A stretch of 64,000 bases of DNA. Origin: Sphingobacteriales bacterium (GTDB lineage Bacteria; Bacteroidota; Bacteroidia; Chitinophagales; UBA2359). A program made the translations under genes and the position numbers. This document shows positions 29,348 through 39,878 of the stretch, one piece after another. The DNA lies in assembly GCA_016711295.1 (NCBI GenBank), contig JADJTE010000002.1, positions 310,001 through 374,000 on the forward strand, in the 5' to 3' direction. The first letter of the stretch is position 1. Each line of letters opens with the position of its first letter. The notes below the pieces were generated by a model, which was given only the letters and a program-made list of their open reading frames with translations, had not been told where the DNA came from and made no database searches.

Positions 29348-30056
29348 TTATCTTTTTTCGAGCAAAAACCAAGTTACGTCATCTTGCGGAAAGGCTTTTT
29401 CGCGTCGGTATAACAAAACCGTAGTCACGCAGTTGTAGGTCGGGATATTGGTCTAAGAGTTCGCCTGCAAAATCGCGTTTGAACAGTTTGTTTTGATGCC
29501 CGCGATATGAGACCATCACAGGCGAGGGGTTATAATATTCGCAAACCAGGATATAGTGCTTGCTGGCATCATACAATTTTTTATAGACTAAGGGCAGCAT
29601 ATCGGGGTTAATATGTATCAATACGCCTTTAATGAGTGCCACGTCGAAAGTTTGGGGCGGCACAAAGTCAAAAATAGAGCCGTTAAATACCTTATCTGTG
29701 CCTATGGCTTTGGCTAATGTTTGGGCGGCTTGTTGGTTGATTTCTACGCCGAATAGGTCGATGTTTGGGAATAACAGTTGTATAGCACGCAAGTTCATAC
29801 CCACATTAGCCCCCAACTCGACGAGGCTATCGGGCTTGCCTACTTGGGCGAGGGCTTTGGAAAAAAAATTCAGGTTCGAGGCTAAATAGGCTTGGCTTTG
29901 GTTGCGATTGATATAATCATTGCCAAAATTGCCTGCCCAAAATTGTTCTTGTTCGGTAACGTAAGCCATATAGGGTTGGGGGTTTGTTGCGGATAAGTTG
30001 GGTTGAAATGGTGGGTGTGTATTTGCTAAAAACGAAGGAGGAATATTTTCGGTCAC
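29348..30056 (-). CDS. Pseudaminic-acid-biosynthesis-type methyltransferase, frame broken near 29415
   Basis: A small SAM-dependent methyltransferase resembling the family named pseudaminic acid biosynthesis-associated methylase: TEQEQFWAGNFGNDYINRNQS, motif I SLVELGANVGMNLRAI, FPNIDLFGVEINQQAA, and VALIKGVLIHINP. A spare T in GGTTTTGTTA ends the first frame early; the second frame gives LYRREKAFPQDDVTWFLLEKR, the expected family C-terminus, ending at 29348. Its ATG overlaps the ftsW stop by four bases (ATGA), so it is coupled to ftsW and sits between ftsW and murG. No other sugar-acid genes are in the window, so its substrate is uncertain. Confidence 0.7.
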
Positions 30057-31216
30057 ACTACAACGGCCCCCGAAGGATTGTTGCTTTCTTGCTTTTCTAT
30101 ATGGCGGCTCACGCTTAGAATTACGCCTATCAATATACCGCTAAACAAAACCGATGTGCCGCCCATACTCACTAAGGGTAGGTTTAGCCCTGTTACGGGC
30201 AGCAAATCGACAGTTACAGCCATATTCATCAGCGCTTGAATAACGAGGCTGATGCTCAACCCTACAGCTAAGAACGCACCAAACGCACCTGGGCTTCGGG
30301 CAAATATTTTAATAGAACGATAAAAAAATACCAAGTATAAAAGCATAATTACTACGCCGCCCAACAAGCCGTATTCTTCGATGATGATAGCATAGATATA
30401 ATCAGAGTAGGGTTGGGGCAGAAAATTTTGCTGTATGCTCTTGCCCGGTGCCATGCGCACCAACCCGCCGTTGACAATTGCCATCTTGGCGTGTTGTACT
30501 TGGTAATGTTCCTCTTTCGGACCGCTGCTTGACCAATGTTCAGCCATACGTTCTTTCCACGTCTCGATTCTGCCCTTGTATCCTGTAGAATAAGCAAGTG
30601 CTACGAACAGAAGCAATATCGTCAGCCCTATCCAAACCGTAAACATCAAATGGCGTACACTTACCCGACCGATAAACATCAATACCATACAAGTAAAAAA
30701 TAGCAAGGCGGCTGTCGATAAATTGGCGGGTACTATCAGCAGACATACCACGATGATAGGCAAAATGAGCGGCAAAAATCCTTTGTCGAAATCTTTTATC
30801 ACCTCGCGCTTTTTAGACAATACACGCGCAGTGTACATAATCAAGGCTAATTTGGCAAAGTCGGAGGTCTGAAACGTAATATTCAGCAGCGGTACTCGCA
30901 GCCAACGCTGGGCATCATTCACATCTAAACCGAAGAATAATGTGAACATCAATAAAGGTATCGAAATATAAAGCAATAATTGCGCTATGCGCGAATAGTA
31001 ATTATAATTAATCAAATGCGCCCCATACATCAGCAATAAACCTATGCCCACTATGACCAATTGCTTGAACAAATAATATTCGGTATTGCCACCTGATTGC
31101 TGGAAAGCCAACGAGCCAGTAGCACTATACACCGCCAGAACAGAAAACAAGGACAAAGCAAGGGCTATGAGCCAGATAACGCGGTCGCCTTGTAAGTGTT
31201 GAAAAAAGGTTTGCAT
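30053..31216 (-). CDS. ftsW: Peptidoglycan glycosyltransferase FtsW (SEDS family)
   Basis: FtsW polymerises lipid II at the septum together with FtsI. The sequence is a ten-helix SEDS protein of 387 residues: VYSATGSLAF after the first helix, AQRWLRVPLLNITFQTSDFAKLALIMYTA with the W-x-x-[IVL]...QPSE-like block (here FQTSDFAKL), GLVRMAPGKSIQQNFLPQPYSDYIYAIIIEEYGLLGG, and GLNLPLVSMGGTSVLFSGI, close to the family signature GLPLPFMSYGGTS. It is intact. 281 AT-rich bases separate it from murD. Confidence 0.96.
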   Translation of the reverse strand: MQTFFQHLQGDRVIWLIALALSLFSVLAVYSATGSLAFQQSGGNTEYYLFKQLVIVGIGLLLMYGAHLINYNYYSRIAQLLLYISIPLLMFTLFFGLDVNDAQRWLRVPLLNITFQTSDFAKLALIMYTARVLSKKREVIKDFDKGFLPLILPIIVVCLLIVPANLSTAALLFFTCMVLMFIGRVSVRHLMFTVWIGLTILLLFVALAYSTGYKGRIETWKERMAEHWSSSGPKEEHYQVQHAKMAIVNGGLVRMAPGKSIQQNFLPQPYSDYIYAIIIEEYGLLGGVVIMLLYLVFFYRSIKIFARSPGAFGAFLAVGLSISLVIQALMNMAVTVDLLPVTGLNLPLVSMGGTSVLFSGILIGVILSVSRHIEKQESNNPSGAVVV

Positions 31217-31497
31217 GGGTGATAGGAAAACGCTTTAAAAAAATCAGATATATTGAAATATTCGTGACAATTTTTTTTATATTTTATTTTTAATAATCAA
31301 TTTGTCTATGATAATGAGTAAAAAACTGTATTTAGGCAGGCATTGGGGGACAAAAGCATTATGATTTACTATAAAAATATAATATCAATAATAATTTTCA
31401 AATTGTCAAAATAGTAGTCGATGTAAATCGTATTGTTTAAAAATAAGTGTGTAATTTTTAAAAATATCAAATTTAATGCCAATAAATGGCTGTGACA

Positions 31498-32944
31498 TTA
31501 TGCAGTAATGGCGGTTTGCACGGCGGCTTTAAATTGTTGTCCGCGGTCTTCATAATTGTCAAACAAATCGAAGCTGGCACAACAAGGCGATAATAATACT
31601 ACATCGCCGCTTTGGGCGCGTTGCAAAGCTGCTTGTACGGCAGCTTCTGCGCTATGCACGACGCAAATATCGGGCACTACATCGCCGAAGGCTTGGTATA
31701 ACTTATCGCTGTGTTGGGTCATAAATCAAGGCTTTATTTCTGGGCTACTAACTCGTTCAGGGTGCTATAATCGTTGCCCTTATCTACGCCTCCCGCTATC
31801 CAGACAATTGGCTGCGTCATGGCATCTAAGGCATACCAAGCCGAATCGACATTGGTAGCTTTGCTATCGTTGATAAACTGTACGCCGCCTATCGTACCAC
31901 AAGGCTCCAATCGATGAGCGGGTGCGCTAAAAGTGCTTAGGGCTTGGGCTATGTCGGCGGGAGCTATGCCCACGAGCAGGGCTGCCGAAATTGCCGCCAT
32001 AGCGTTCAATTGGTTGTGTTTGCCTTGTATTGATAGGGCGGCAAGCGGTATGCGCACTTCGTTGGGTAGGTCAAAGGTATCGTGGTCGGTAATAGCTCGG
32101 AAACAGAGGTCGTTTTGGGGCTAAACAAGCCAAAATGGGTATATTGGCGGGTGCGTCGTGAGGGTCGGGCATAGCAGATTGGAGTACCTTGCTCAGGCTG
32201 CGCGTATCTGGGGCTAAGGTAAAAGGGCATATACCTACGCGCCCATTGCAGCTACGTCGTCGAGCAACTCGCCGAAAATAGGCGTAGGGTTATCGGCTCC
32301 GTAAATCAAAAAATCTCCTTCGTTTTGGTGCTGGGCAATCTTAAATTTAGCGGCAGCATATTGGTCAAAATCGTAGTTATATCGGTCTAAATGGTCGGGT
32401 GTAATATTGGTGATAACGGCTATATGTGGTCTGAATGCGATGGTGTCGTCTAACTGAAAACTGCTTACTTCTACTACATACCAATCGGGCGGGCTTTGCG
32501 TGGTGGCTACGTGTGTCGGGCAAAACTGCTGCCGATATTGCCGCACAAAGCCGCTTTGATTCCCGCGCTCAGGAGCAAGTGATGTATGAGGGCAGTAGTG
32601 GTTGTTTTGCCATTGCTGCCCGTAATGGCGATAACAGGAACTTTGGTGCAGCGGTAAGCCCATTCTATTTCGGAAATAAGCGGTATTTCTGCGTCGTGTA
32701 CGGCTTGCACTACCGCCGCATGATTGGGTATGCCAGGGCTTTTGACCACAAAATCAGCCGCCAAAATGCGGTCGAAGCTATGACCACCTTGCTCGTATTC
32801 GATACCTGCTGCTTCCAATTCGCGTTGGTAGGCATCGGCTATTTTTCCCTTGTCCGATACTAATACCTCGCAACCCCGACGCTTGCCCAAGAGGGCAGCA
32901 CCTATGCCGCTTTCTGCCGCGCCAAGTACGACTAATTTAGCCAT
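31498..32944 (-). CDS. murD: UDP-N-acetylmuramoylalanine--D-glutamate ligase, four or more frame breaks
   Basis: MurD adds D-glutamate to UDP-MurNAc-L-Ala. Pieces in several frames cover the whole enzyme: N-terminal KLVVLGAAESGIGAALL, ATP loop AITGSNGKTTTTALIHHLL, CGNIGSSFA, then WYVVEVSSFQLDD and NITPDHLDRYNYDFDQYAAAKF, the ligase domain GKHNQLNAMAAISAA and RLEPCGTIGGVQFINDSKATN, IAGGVDKGNDYS, and C-terminal VVLLSPCCASFDLFDNYEDRGQQF. Frames change at about 32,520, 32,235, 32,100 and 31,730. Because MurD is essential, most or all of these are probably sequence errors; this is the worst-hit gene of the cluster. Confidence 0.92.
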
Positions 32945-33642
32945 TTTAATTAAAAATTATAATTTGTTTAATGTTTTAAATAATACAATAATTTGTTGAA
33001 TTATAAATTTATTTGTAGAGGGTAGGTCTGCATAGAACCCCTGATAATCAACGGAATGTGTTGAAAAAAAATCAAAATATGCTCTAATTTTTAGCAAGCA
33101 TAAGAACGCCACAACTTCTTGATTATTAGATGTTTAACACGCCTATTCTTTGACCTATTTTGAAGCTAATGTTCTAACAGAAAAGTTTTTAAGACCATTT
33201 TAAAAATGTAAGTAACTGAATATCAAGTAATTATATTAAAAATTAGTACCTTAACAGCAATCCCCGCTATTAAAATTTAACAATTCGTATTCTACTAATA
33301 GCAAGCGAGTTGTAAAATTGTAAATTTTTTATTATAATTTTATCAATAAAATCAAATCGTTCATTTTCAGCGTATTATATAGCGTGAATTATTTAAAGCG
33401 GAAATTGCTGGTACCTTAATTTTTTTGTCAGAACACTAATAGAAAGACTGTTTTCTAAGCCCCTTCGGGGTGACCTGCTAATAGAAAATAAAGATGGTAT
33501 AGCAACAAAAGCCCCGTAGGGCGATATCCTAATGGTCTGTGTTATAAATTGTAGCAAGGGCGCAGTAATATGCTCCCGTTATTTTTTTTACTCGAAATTT
33601 TAAAACCAAACCAATAGTTACCATTTTTCAAGCCACTATCGC
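32945..33642. other. Long AT-rich gap inside the dcw cluster
   Basis: About 700 bases between mraY and murD, far longer than other gaps in the cluster. The first 480 bases are AT-rich with no reading frame of note. Bases 33,436-33,528 hold two tandem small hairpin repeats, and 33,549-33,615 hold a motif shared with the murC-methyltransferase gap at 26,574. No gene is visible. Confidence 0.65.
33436..33528 (+). repeat. Two tandem hairpin repeats (REP-like)
   Basis: Each unit begins CTAATAGAAA and contains a GC hairpin: CCCC-TTC-GGGG at 33,460-33,470 in unit 1 (33,436-33,477) and GCCC(C)-GTA-GGGC at 33,511-33,522 in unit 2 (33,478-33,528). A third CTAATGG follows at 33,529. Confidence 0.6.
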
Positions 33643-34944
33643 TTACCTTAGTTTCAGCGTTACAAAGCTCAAAGCCGCCAGCATAATGCCTATTATCCAA
33701 AAGCGCGTAACAATTTTGGCTTCGTGAATGCCCAATTTTTGGTAGTGGTGGTGCAAAGGCGACATCAGAAATATCCGCCTACCTTCGCCGTATTTTCTTT
33801 TTGTGTATTTAAAATAATTTACCTGAATAATTACCGATAAAGTTTCGACCAAAAAAATGCCGCATACTATCGGTATCAATAGTTCTTTGCGCACGGCAAT
33901 AGCCAGCGTAGCAATAATGCCGCCCAGCGTGAGGCTACCCGTATCGCCCATAAATATTTGGGCAGGAAAAGCGTTGAACCACAAAAAACCCACGCAAGCC
34001 CCAATGAAAGCCGCCGAAAAAACGACCAACTCGCCTGCATTGGGCAGGTGCATGATATTTAAATAGCCCGACGCAATGGCATTGCCCGAAAAATAGGCAA
34101 AGATGCCCAAGCAAGTGCCCGCGATTGCCGACAAACCCGTCGCTAAACCGTCGATGCCGTCGGTGAGGTTGGCAGCATTAGATACAGCCGTGACAATCAG
34201 AATAATAATAGGTATATAAACGAGCCAAGCCCAACGCTCATAACCCGCGCCCAAAAATGATAACAAAGAACCATAGTCGATGCTATAATTTTTTAGGAAA
34301 GGTAGCGTACTGACGGCAACTCTATGGTCGACCAACAAACGGCTCTCGCCTAAGCGGTCGCTCTCGCTGGGGGTGCGAAAACGCTTTATTTCTTGTGCAA
34401 AATGACGGTCGGGGCTGGCACTGATGTCAGTTCGGATATAAACGTCAGGGTGAAACGACATAACTAAACCCACTATCAAGCCCAAACCTACTTGCCCTAC
34501 AATTTTGGTGCGCCCGCGCAAGCCGCCCTTATCCTTTTTGAATACTTTTATATAATCGTCTAAAAAACCAATGATACCCATCCAGATAGTAGCTGTAATC
34601 AAGAGTAATACATAGATATTATCTAATTTTGCCAATAACAGGGTCGGTATCAAAATTGCCCCGATGATGATAAGCCCGCCCATCGTAGGCGTACCTGCTT
34701 TGAGTGTTTCGCCTTGCAAGCCCAAGTCGCGTATGGTTTCGCGCACCTGCAAACTGCGCAAATAATTAATCAGCTTGCCGCCCAGCATAATAGTACTGAG
34801 CAGTGCAATAATGATAGCCAATGCCGCCCGAAATGAGAGGTATTGAAATACGCCCGCACCCGGAAAATTGAGGCTGTTTAGATAGTCAAAGAAGTAATAA
34901 AGCACTATACTTGTCGATGGATTATTTAAAAAAAATATAGGCAA
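33643..34944 (-). CDS. mraY: Phospho-N-acetylmuramoyl-pentapeptide transferase
   Basis: MraY links phospho-MurNAc-pentapeptide to undecaprenyl phosphate, making lipid I in the inner membrane. Visible: KAGTPTMGGLIIIGAILIP, WMGIIGFLDDYIKVFKKDKGG with the catalytic Asp pair, NLTDGIDGLATG, FMGDTGSLTLGG and SPLHHHYQKLG. It has 433 residues against about 360 in E. coli; the extra part is a soluble segment (about 175-240) after the fifth helix, which is usual in Bacteroidota. Intact. It lies after DUF1761 and murE and before the long gap to murD. Confidence 0.96.
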   Translation of the reverse strand: MPIFFLNNPSTSIVLYYFFDYLNSLNFPGAGVFQYLSFRAALAIIIALLSTIMLGGKLINYLRSLQVRETIRDLGLQGETLKAGTPTMGGLIIIGAILIPTLLLAKLDNIYVLLLITATIWMGIIGFLDDYIKVFKKDKGGLRGRTKIVGQVGLGLIVGLVMSFHPDVYIRTDISASPDRHFAQEIKRFRTPSESDRLGESRLLVDHRVAVSTLPFLKNYSIDYGSLLSFLGAGYERWAWLVYIPIIILIVTAVSNAANLTDGIDGLATGLSAIAGTCLGIFAYFSGNAIASGYLNIMHLPNAGELVVFSAAFIGACVGFLWFNAFPAQIFMGDTGSLTLGGIIATLAIAVRKELLIPIVCGIFLVETLSVIIQVNYFKYTKRKYGEGRRIFLMSPLHHHYQKLGIHEAKIVTRFWIIGIMLAALSFVTLKLR

Positions 34945-35038
34945 ATGCCCGATATTAGGGGGGTATGGGTCGCGCTTAGCTTGCAGATAAGGTAGGCGGT
35001 AGCTTATGACCTCGCGCCTACCTTAATTCATTATCGGA

Positions 35039-35539
35039 CTAAGAAAAAGCGCAAATAATACCGCCCATCAATGCCATGGTGAGCGTCCAATAGCCTACGT
35101 TGATGCCGATATATTTGGCACTTTTGCGTTCAAACAAGGCTCCAACTGCTATGATTGGCAGGGCAAAAAACAGACCCGCCAAAGTGCCGTGAAGTGCGCC
35201 ATGTTTGAAAGTGCGAAACCTATCGTCGTATTTTGCCATTGTATCGCTCAAAAACTGATTAGTCGCCGAGTTAGGGTCGGCGAGGTCTGTTTCGCCTTCC
35301 AATAGGCTGAACAAACCATTTTGGTGTATCACGATTGTGTCAAGCATAATAGCTAACAGAAAACCCAATAGCAGCGTAAGACCAAAAACGACCGCCATGT
35401 TTGCACCTTTTGCTTTATCTTCGGTCATTTCGGCAGCTTGGAGCCAAGCATTGCCAAATACTTTGGGGTTATACCACACAAAGCCGACCAATAGAGGCAC
35501 TAAGGCGGATAAAGCAAGGATTGGTAAATTGAAAATCAT
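35039..35539 (-). CDS. DUF1761 family membrane protein
   Basis: Small four-helix membrane protein of unknown function. The start at 35,539 (MIFNLPILALSALVPLLVGFVWYNPKVFG) matches DUF1761, in which the FVWYxPxxFGxxW motif follows the first helix; the ATG at 35,602 would overlap murE. Helices follow at MAVVFGLTLLLGFLLAIML, HGTLAGLFFALPIIAVGALF and IGINVGYWTLTMALMGGIICAF. It lies between murE and mraY, where most dcw clusters have nothing or murF. Confidence 0.78.
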   Translation of the reverse strand: MIFNLPILALSALVPLLVGFVWYNPKVFGNAWLQAAEMTEDKAKGANMAVVFGLTLLLGFLLAIMLDTIVIHQNGLFSLLEGETDLADPNSATNQFLSDTMAKYDDRFRTFKHGALHGTLAGLFFALPIIAVGALFERKSAKYIGINVGYWTLTMALMGGIICAFS

Positions 35540-35591
35540 GATAAAATATTTATTAGGTGAATGATGGCAAAAGGTGTGAAGGTGATAGCTT

Positions 35592-37053
35592 TTAGGATAC
35601 ATTTAGCAGGGTTTGCAATTCTTCTTTATCGTCAAACGGGTGTTTTACGCCTTTGATTTCTTGGTATTTTTCGTGCCCTTTTCCTGCCAGCAATATGATG
35701 TCGCCTGCTTGGGCGAGGGCTACGGCGGTGCGTATTGCTTCGCGGCGGTTGCTGATAATGAGGGTTTTTCGGGCGTGTTCGGGTGGTATGCCTGCTTGCA
35801 TATCTTGTAAAATGTCGTTCGGGATTTTCGGAGCGCGGGTTGTCAGATGTTAGGATAACGCGGTGGCTGAGTTGGCAGGCGGTTTTTGCCATAAGGGGTC
35901 GCTTGCTGCGGTCGCGGTCGCCGCCACAGCCCACTACCGTAATGATTTGGCTCTTGTCGTGGCGGGTAGTGTTTAGGGTTTCCAATACTTTTTGCAGTGC
36001 GTCGGGTGTGTGGGCATAATCGATAATGCCCGTTAAGTTTTGTTGCGGGCTATATATGGTATCAAAGCGTCCTTCGGCGGCGTTCAGGTTGCTTAATGCG
36101 GTGAGTACGTGCATTTTGGGTTCGCCCAGCAATATTGCCGCACCATATACAGCCAGCAGGTTGTAGGCGTTAAACTCACCGATAAGCCGGCTATAAAATT
36201 CTTCGCCGTCTATTTGCAGCACCAAGCCCGTCAGCACATTTTCTAAGATACGGGCTTTGAAGTCGGCAGGGGCGTGTAGGGCGTAGGTATATCGGTTGGC
36301 GGCGGTATTTTGTAGCATCACCGCGCCGCGTTTGTCATCAATATTGGAGAGGGCAAATGCGGCAGGGCTTAGTTGGTCAAAAAATCCTTTTTTGGCTTTG
36401 ATATACTGGTCAAAAGTGCCGTGATAATCTAAATGGTCGTGGGTAATATTGCTAAAAATGGCTCCTGCAAAGGTCAAACCGCTGATGCGCTGCTGCACAA
36501 CGGCGTGCGAGCTAACTTCCATAAAGCAAAAATCGCAACCTTGCGCTACCATATCTGCCAGCAGCTGGTTAGTCGTCAATGCGTCGGGGGTGGTATGGGT
36601 CGATGGGTAGCTTGCCGCCCCAATGCGATATTCTACGGTCGAAATCAAGCCGCAAGTATAGCCCAAGTCTGCAAACAAGCGATAGAGTAGGGTAGCGGTG
36701 GTGGTTTTGCCATTAGTACCCGTGATGCCCACTAAGGACAGTTGTTGGCTGGGTTGTTCATAAAAATTAGCTGCTATAATGCCCAATGCCTTTGCTGTAT
36801 CGGCTACTTGCAAATAGCTTACTTGCTCGTGTAGGTGGTCGGGCATTTTTTGGCATACTATTGCCGTTGCGCCTTGTGCTATGGCGGTGGATATATATTG
36901 GTGTCCGTCGGTTTGGGTGCCGCTTAGGGCAACAAATAGCGCGTTGGCAGCTACGCGGCGCGAATCGATGCATATTTGGGCAATGTCGCGCTGGGTGCTG
37001 CCTACTACTTCTTGCAGGGCTACGGTATAGAGTAGGTCGCTGAGTTGGGGCAT
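35592..37053 (-). CDS. murE: UDP-MurNAc-tripeptide ligase MurE (meso-diaminopimelate type), frame broken near 35840
   Basis: MurE adds the third residue of the stem peptide. Features: CIDSRRVAANALFVAL, ATP loop GITGTNGKTTTATLLYRL (GTNGKTT at about 112-118), TTPDALTTNQLLADM, EVSSHAVVQQRISGL, and in the C-terminal domain TGIIDYAHTPDALQKVL, VVGCGGDRDRSKRP and SDNPRSENP. The DNPR motif indicates meso-diaminopimelate as substrate. A spare G at CCCGAACGAC breaks the frame; the second frame gives NDILQDMQAGIPPEHARK and LLAGKGHEKYQEI. The whole enzyme is about 487 residues. The start is followed upstream by 296 bases containing repeat copy D. Confidence 0.95.
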
Positions 37054-37215
37054 TTTTTTTAGGACAAAAAGAAAATAGTCAATGGGGGCGGCTGCTCCCT
37101 AATAATAGAATCAAATTGAGTGGGGTATAGGAGCGGAATTGTTTCCTCTTGGTGTTGTTAATTGCTTCATTGCGAAGTGGTGCCTTTCTGCAACATCGGT
37201 GAATGATTGTTTTCG

Positions 37216-37328
37216 GTAGCTATTTAGCCTTATAGGGGGAACTAATCGAATATGCAGCGATGCCAGGCATTATTAGATAAGTATTGCTCATTACCCCATA
37301 CCCAAAACCCTATACCCTCAATAGTTAC
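37216..37328 (-). repeat. MITE-like repeat, copy D (inverted)
   Basis: 113 bases in the opposite orientation to copies A-C, from GTAGCTATTTAGCCTTATAG to CCCTCAATAGTTAC. It shares CATTATTAGATAAGTATTGC and CCCATACCCAAAACCCTATA with copy A almost base for base. It lies between ftsI and murE inside the dcw cluster. Confidence 0.88.
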
Positions 37329-37349
37329 TGTTTTTGTTAATTGTTCTGT

Positions 37350-39466
37350 TTATTCCAATGCCAACACCACTGTTTGCCCTTTTTTGTAGCGCGTTCCTGA
37401 ACGTGGCGACTGCCCTACTACTTTGCCTTTGCCTGTAAATTGCACGCGCATTCCGCGTGTTTCGAGCAAGTACATGGCATCTTTCAAGCCCATACCTACT
37501 GTATTGGGCACTAAATTATCTATCAATTGTATGCGTTTCAGTGTTACGCCGTTTTGTGTGGGTTTGGCTTGGGGGCTTGCCCAGTCACATTCGGCACTTA
37601 GCGTATTGGGTATATGCAGCGAGTTGTAGAGGTGTTGTAGGTCGTAGCGGTTGCCGCTATGGGCTATGGGTGTTTTGATGGCTTGTTGGGTCGTTTTTTC
37701 TTTTCCTTGCTTAGTTTGTTGGGCGGTTTGGTTGATGGGTTCGTGCGTAGCGGTATTGGTCGAGTAATATTTTTCGATAATTTCTTTGAATGGCCGGCCT
37801 ACTTGCGCACCGTAGTAGCCGCCTTCGGTAGGCGAGCTAATGACAACTATACACGAATAAACGGGGTTTTCGGCAGGAAAAAATCCCGCTATCGAGGCTT
37901 GGTAGGTGTCTTTATATCCCGTGCTATCTTTGGCGATTAGGGCGGTGCCTGTTTTGCCTGCTACCGAAAAATCTTTGGAATATAGATTTTTGGCTGTTCC
38001 TATTTCTAACACACCTTTTAAGATTTGGCGTATTGTTTGGGCGGTTTTGGGTTGGCAGATATGTGCGTCTAATACTTCGGGTTCGAAGCGGTGAATGGGT
38101 TGGTCTAAATACTTGCTTCGTTTTACTAAGTAAGGTTTCATCATTTTGCCGTCGTTGGCGATGGCATTATAAAACGTGAGCATTTGTAGCGGGGTCAGTG
38201 CTACTTCGTAGCCTATTGCCATCCAGGGCAGTGTGATGCCGCTCCATTGCCCGTCGCCGGGTTTGGGTATAAACGGCACGGGTTCGCCTTCGATTTCTAT
38301 GGCGGTGGGTTCGGTGAGGCGCATATCGCGCAGTTTGGCAATAAATTTGTCGGGGTTTTTGCTGTAATGTGCTACTGCCAATTTTGAGATACCTACGTTA
38401 GATGATATTTGCGTCACCTTTGCCACCGATAGGCTATCGACGGGATAATAGGTATCGTCTTTCATTATTCGGTCATAATATTTCTTTTTTCCGCCTTCTA
38501 TACTTACTTTGGTGCTGTCTGTAATATATCCTTCGTCTAAGAGGGCGGCGAGGGTAGCCACTTTAAACGTTGAGCCTGGTTCGGTGCGTTCGCCGATGGC
38601 ATAATTAAATCGTTCCCAATATTCGCCCTCATTTTTGCCTAAGTTGGCGATAGCTTTTATTTTGCCTGTTTTCACTTCCATCACAATGGCGCAGCCTTTT
38701 CGGGCGTTGTGCAGTTGCATGTTTTTGAGCAAAGCACTTTCTACTACATCTTGTAGGTTGATGTCTATGGTAGTATAAATGTCTTTTCCGTTAGAAACTT
38801 CTTGGTGAAACTCGTCGAATAGCGGCACCCACTCGCCGCCCGCTACTTTTCGGTAGGAGCGCGTAGCCGACGAACCGCGCAGAAATTCGTCGAATGCCCC
38901 CTCTAAGCCGATAGACTTGCCGCGCTGCCGTACATAACCTATTGTCCGCTGGGCTAATAAACCGAAAGGCACGATGCGTTTGTTGGTGGCTATTGTTATC
39001 AGACCGCCTTTATAGCGTCCGCGCTTCAAAATGGCAAAACGGCTAATGGTTTGTTTCTCGGAAAAATCGGCATTTTGTTTTATCAACAAATAGGCATTGC
39101 CCGCTTTTCGTTCGTTGACAAGCCATTCGCGGTATTCGTTATCGGTTCTGGTCGCCCAAAATCCGACAATTGTGTTTTGCTATGTATCTACTTGGTGGTC
39201 GAACACTGAATCGGTGCAAACGGTTCTTATCCATTCTTATTTCAAAAAAGGCAGCGATGCAATCAACCGTCCATCTTCCGAAATTACATATTGCCTCCTT
39301 TCTCCTTCTTGTATCTATTCTGGGCACTTTGCTCGCCCATTTTGCGCCAATAATCGCCCTCTATAAACTGTATGCGAAAAGTTTGCGCAATGATAAAAAT
39401 ACCCGCGCCACACAAGACCAAAAATACGATATTTATCCGAAAAAGTATGTCGCGCTTAATGCTCAT
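37350..39466 (-). CDS. ftsI: Septal penicillin-binding protein FtsI with PASTA domain, several frame breaks near 39090-39310
   Basis: Transpeptidase that cross-links septal peptidoglycan with FtsW. The N-terminal frame (from 39,466) gives a short cytoplasmic part and the transmembrane helix INIVFLVLCGAGIFIIA, then frames change at least three times between 39,310 and 39,090 (for example a missing T before FFEIRMD). The long second frame holds the pedestal region, SxxK in PGSTFKVATL, SxN in QISSNVGISK and KTG in VAGKTGTAL. A linker leads to a C-terminal PASTA domain (VPNTVGMGLKDAMYLLETRG, then VVGQSPRSGTRYKKGQTVVL), which Bacteroidota FtsI proteins commonly have. Total about 700 residues. Confidence 0.94.
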
Positions 39467-39485
39467 AATGGGGTTTTGGGTGAGG

Positions 39486-39869
39486 TTATTGGGGCTTTAT
39501 TACTATTTTTTTCGGTGGTTGTCGTAGCTCTTCTAAGCCGATATGTTGTACGTTTTTGGCTACTTCGGTTTGTTTGCTTTTATACATTAGTTCGGAGGCT
39601 TTATCCATATATTTCCAGCGCAATTCTTTCAGGTCGCGTTGCAAGGCGTTGATATGGCGCATCTGACGTTCGGCATATCGTGCATTGGCGATATAAGCAA
39701 TAGACAATAGCGCGATGAGCAATATATAACGTATATTATTGACCAGCCAAGCTCGTTCGTCAAAATCGGGTATATCTAAGGCGTCAACTGCTCGTGCTAC
39801 CCAAAGTCGGAGGCGTTTGGGTACGGTAATTGATGCCCACATTTTTTGAAAGAATGTTTTATTTGCCAT
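39486..39869 (-). CDS. ftsL: FtsL-like division protein
   Basis: A 127-residue bitopic protein between rsmH and ftsI, the position of ftsL. It has a basic cytoplasmic N-terminus, one transmembrane helix (IRYILLIALLSIAYIANA, about 46-63), and a leucine-zipper-like periplasmic coiled coil (ERQMRHINALQRDLKELRWKYMDKASELMYKS), ending in a Pro/Lys tail. FtsL is poorly conserved; assignment rests on architecture and place. FtsL with FtsB and FtsQ activates FtsWI. No FtsB gene is visible in the window. Confidence 0.85.
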   Translation of the reverse strand: MANKTFFQKMWASITVPKRLRLWVARAVDALDIPDFDERAWLVNNIRYILLIALLSIAYIANARYAERQMRHINALQRDLKELRWKYMDKASELMYKSKQTEVAKNVQHIGLEELRQPPKKIVIKPQ

Positions 39870-39878
39870 ATCTGCGAT

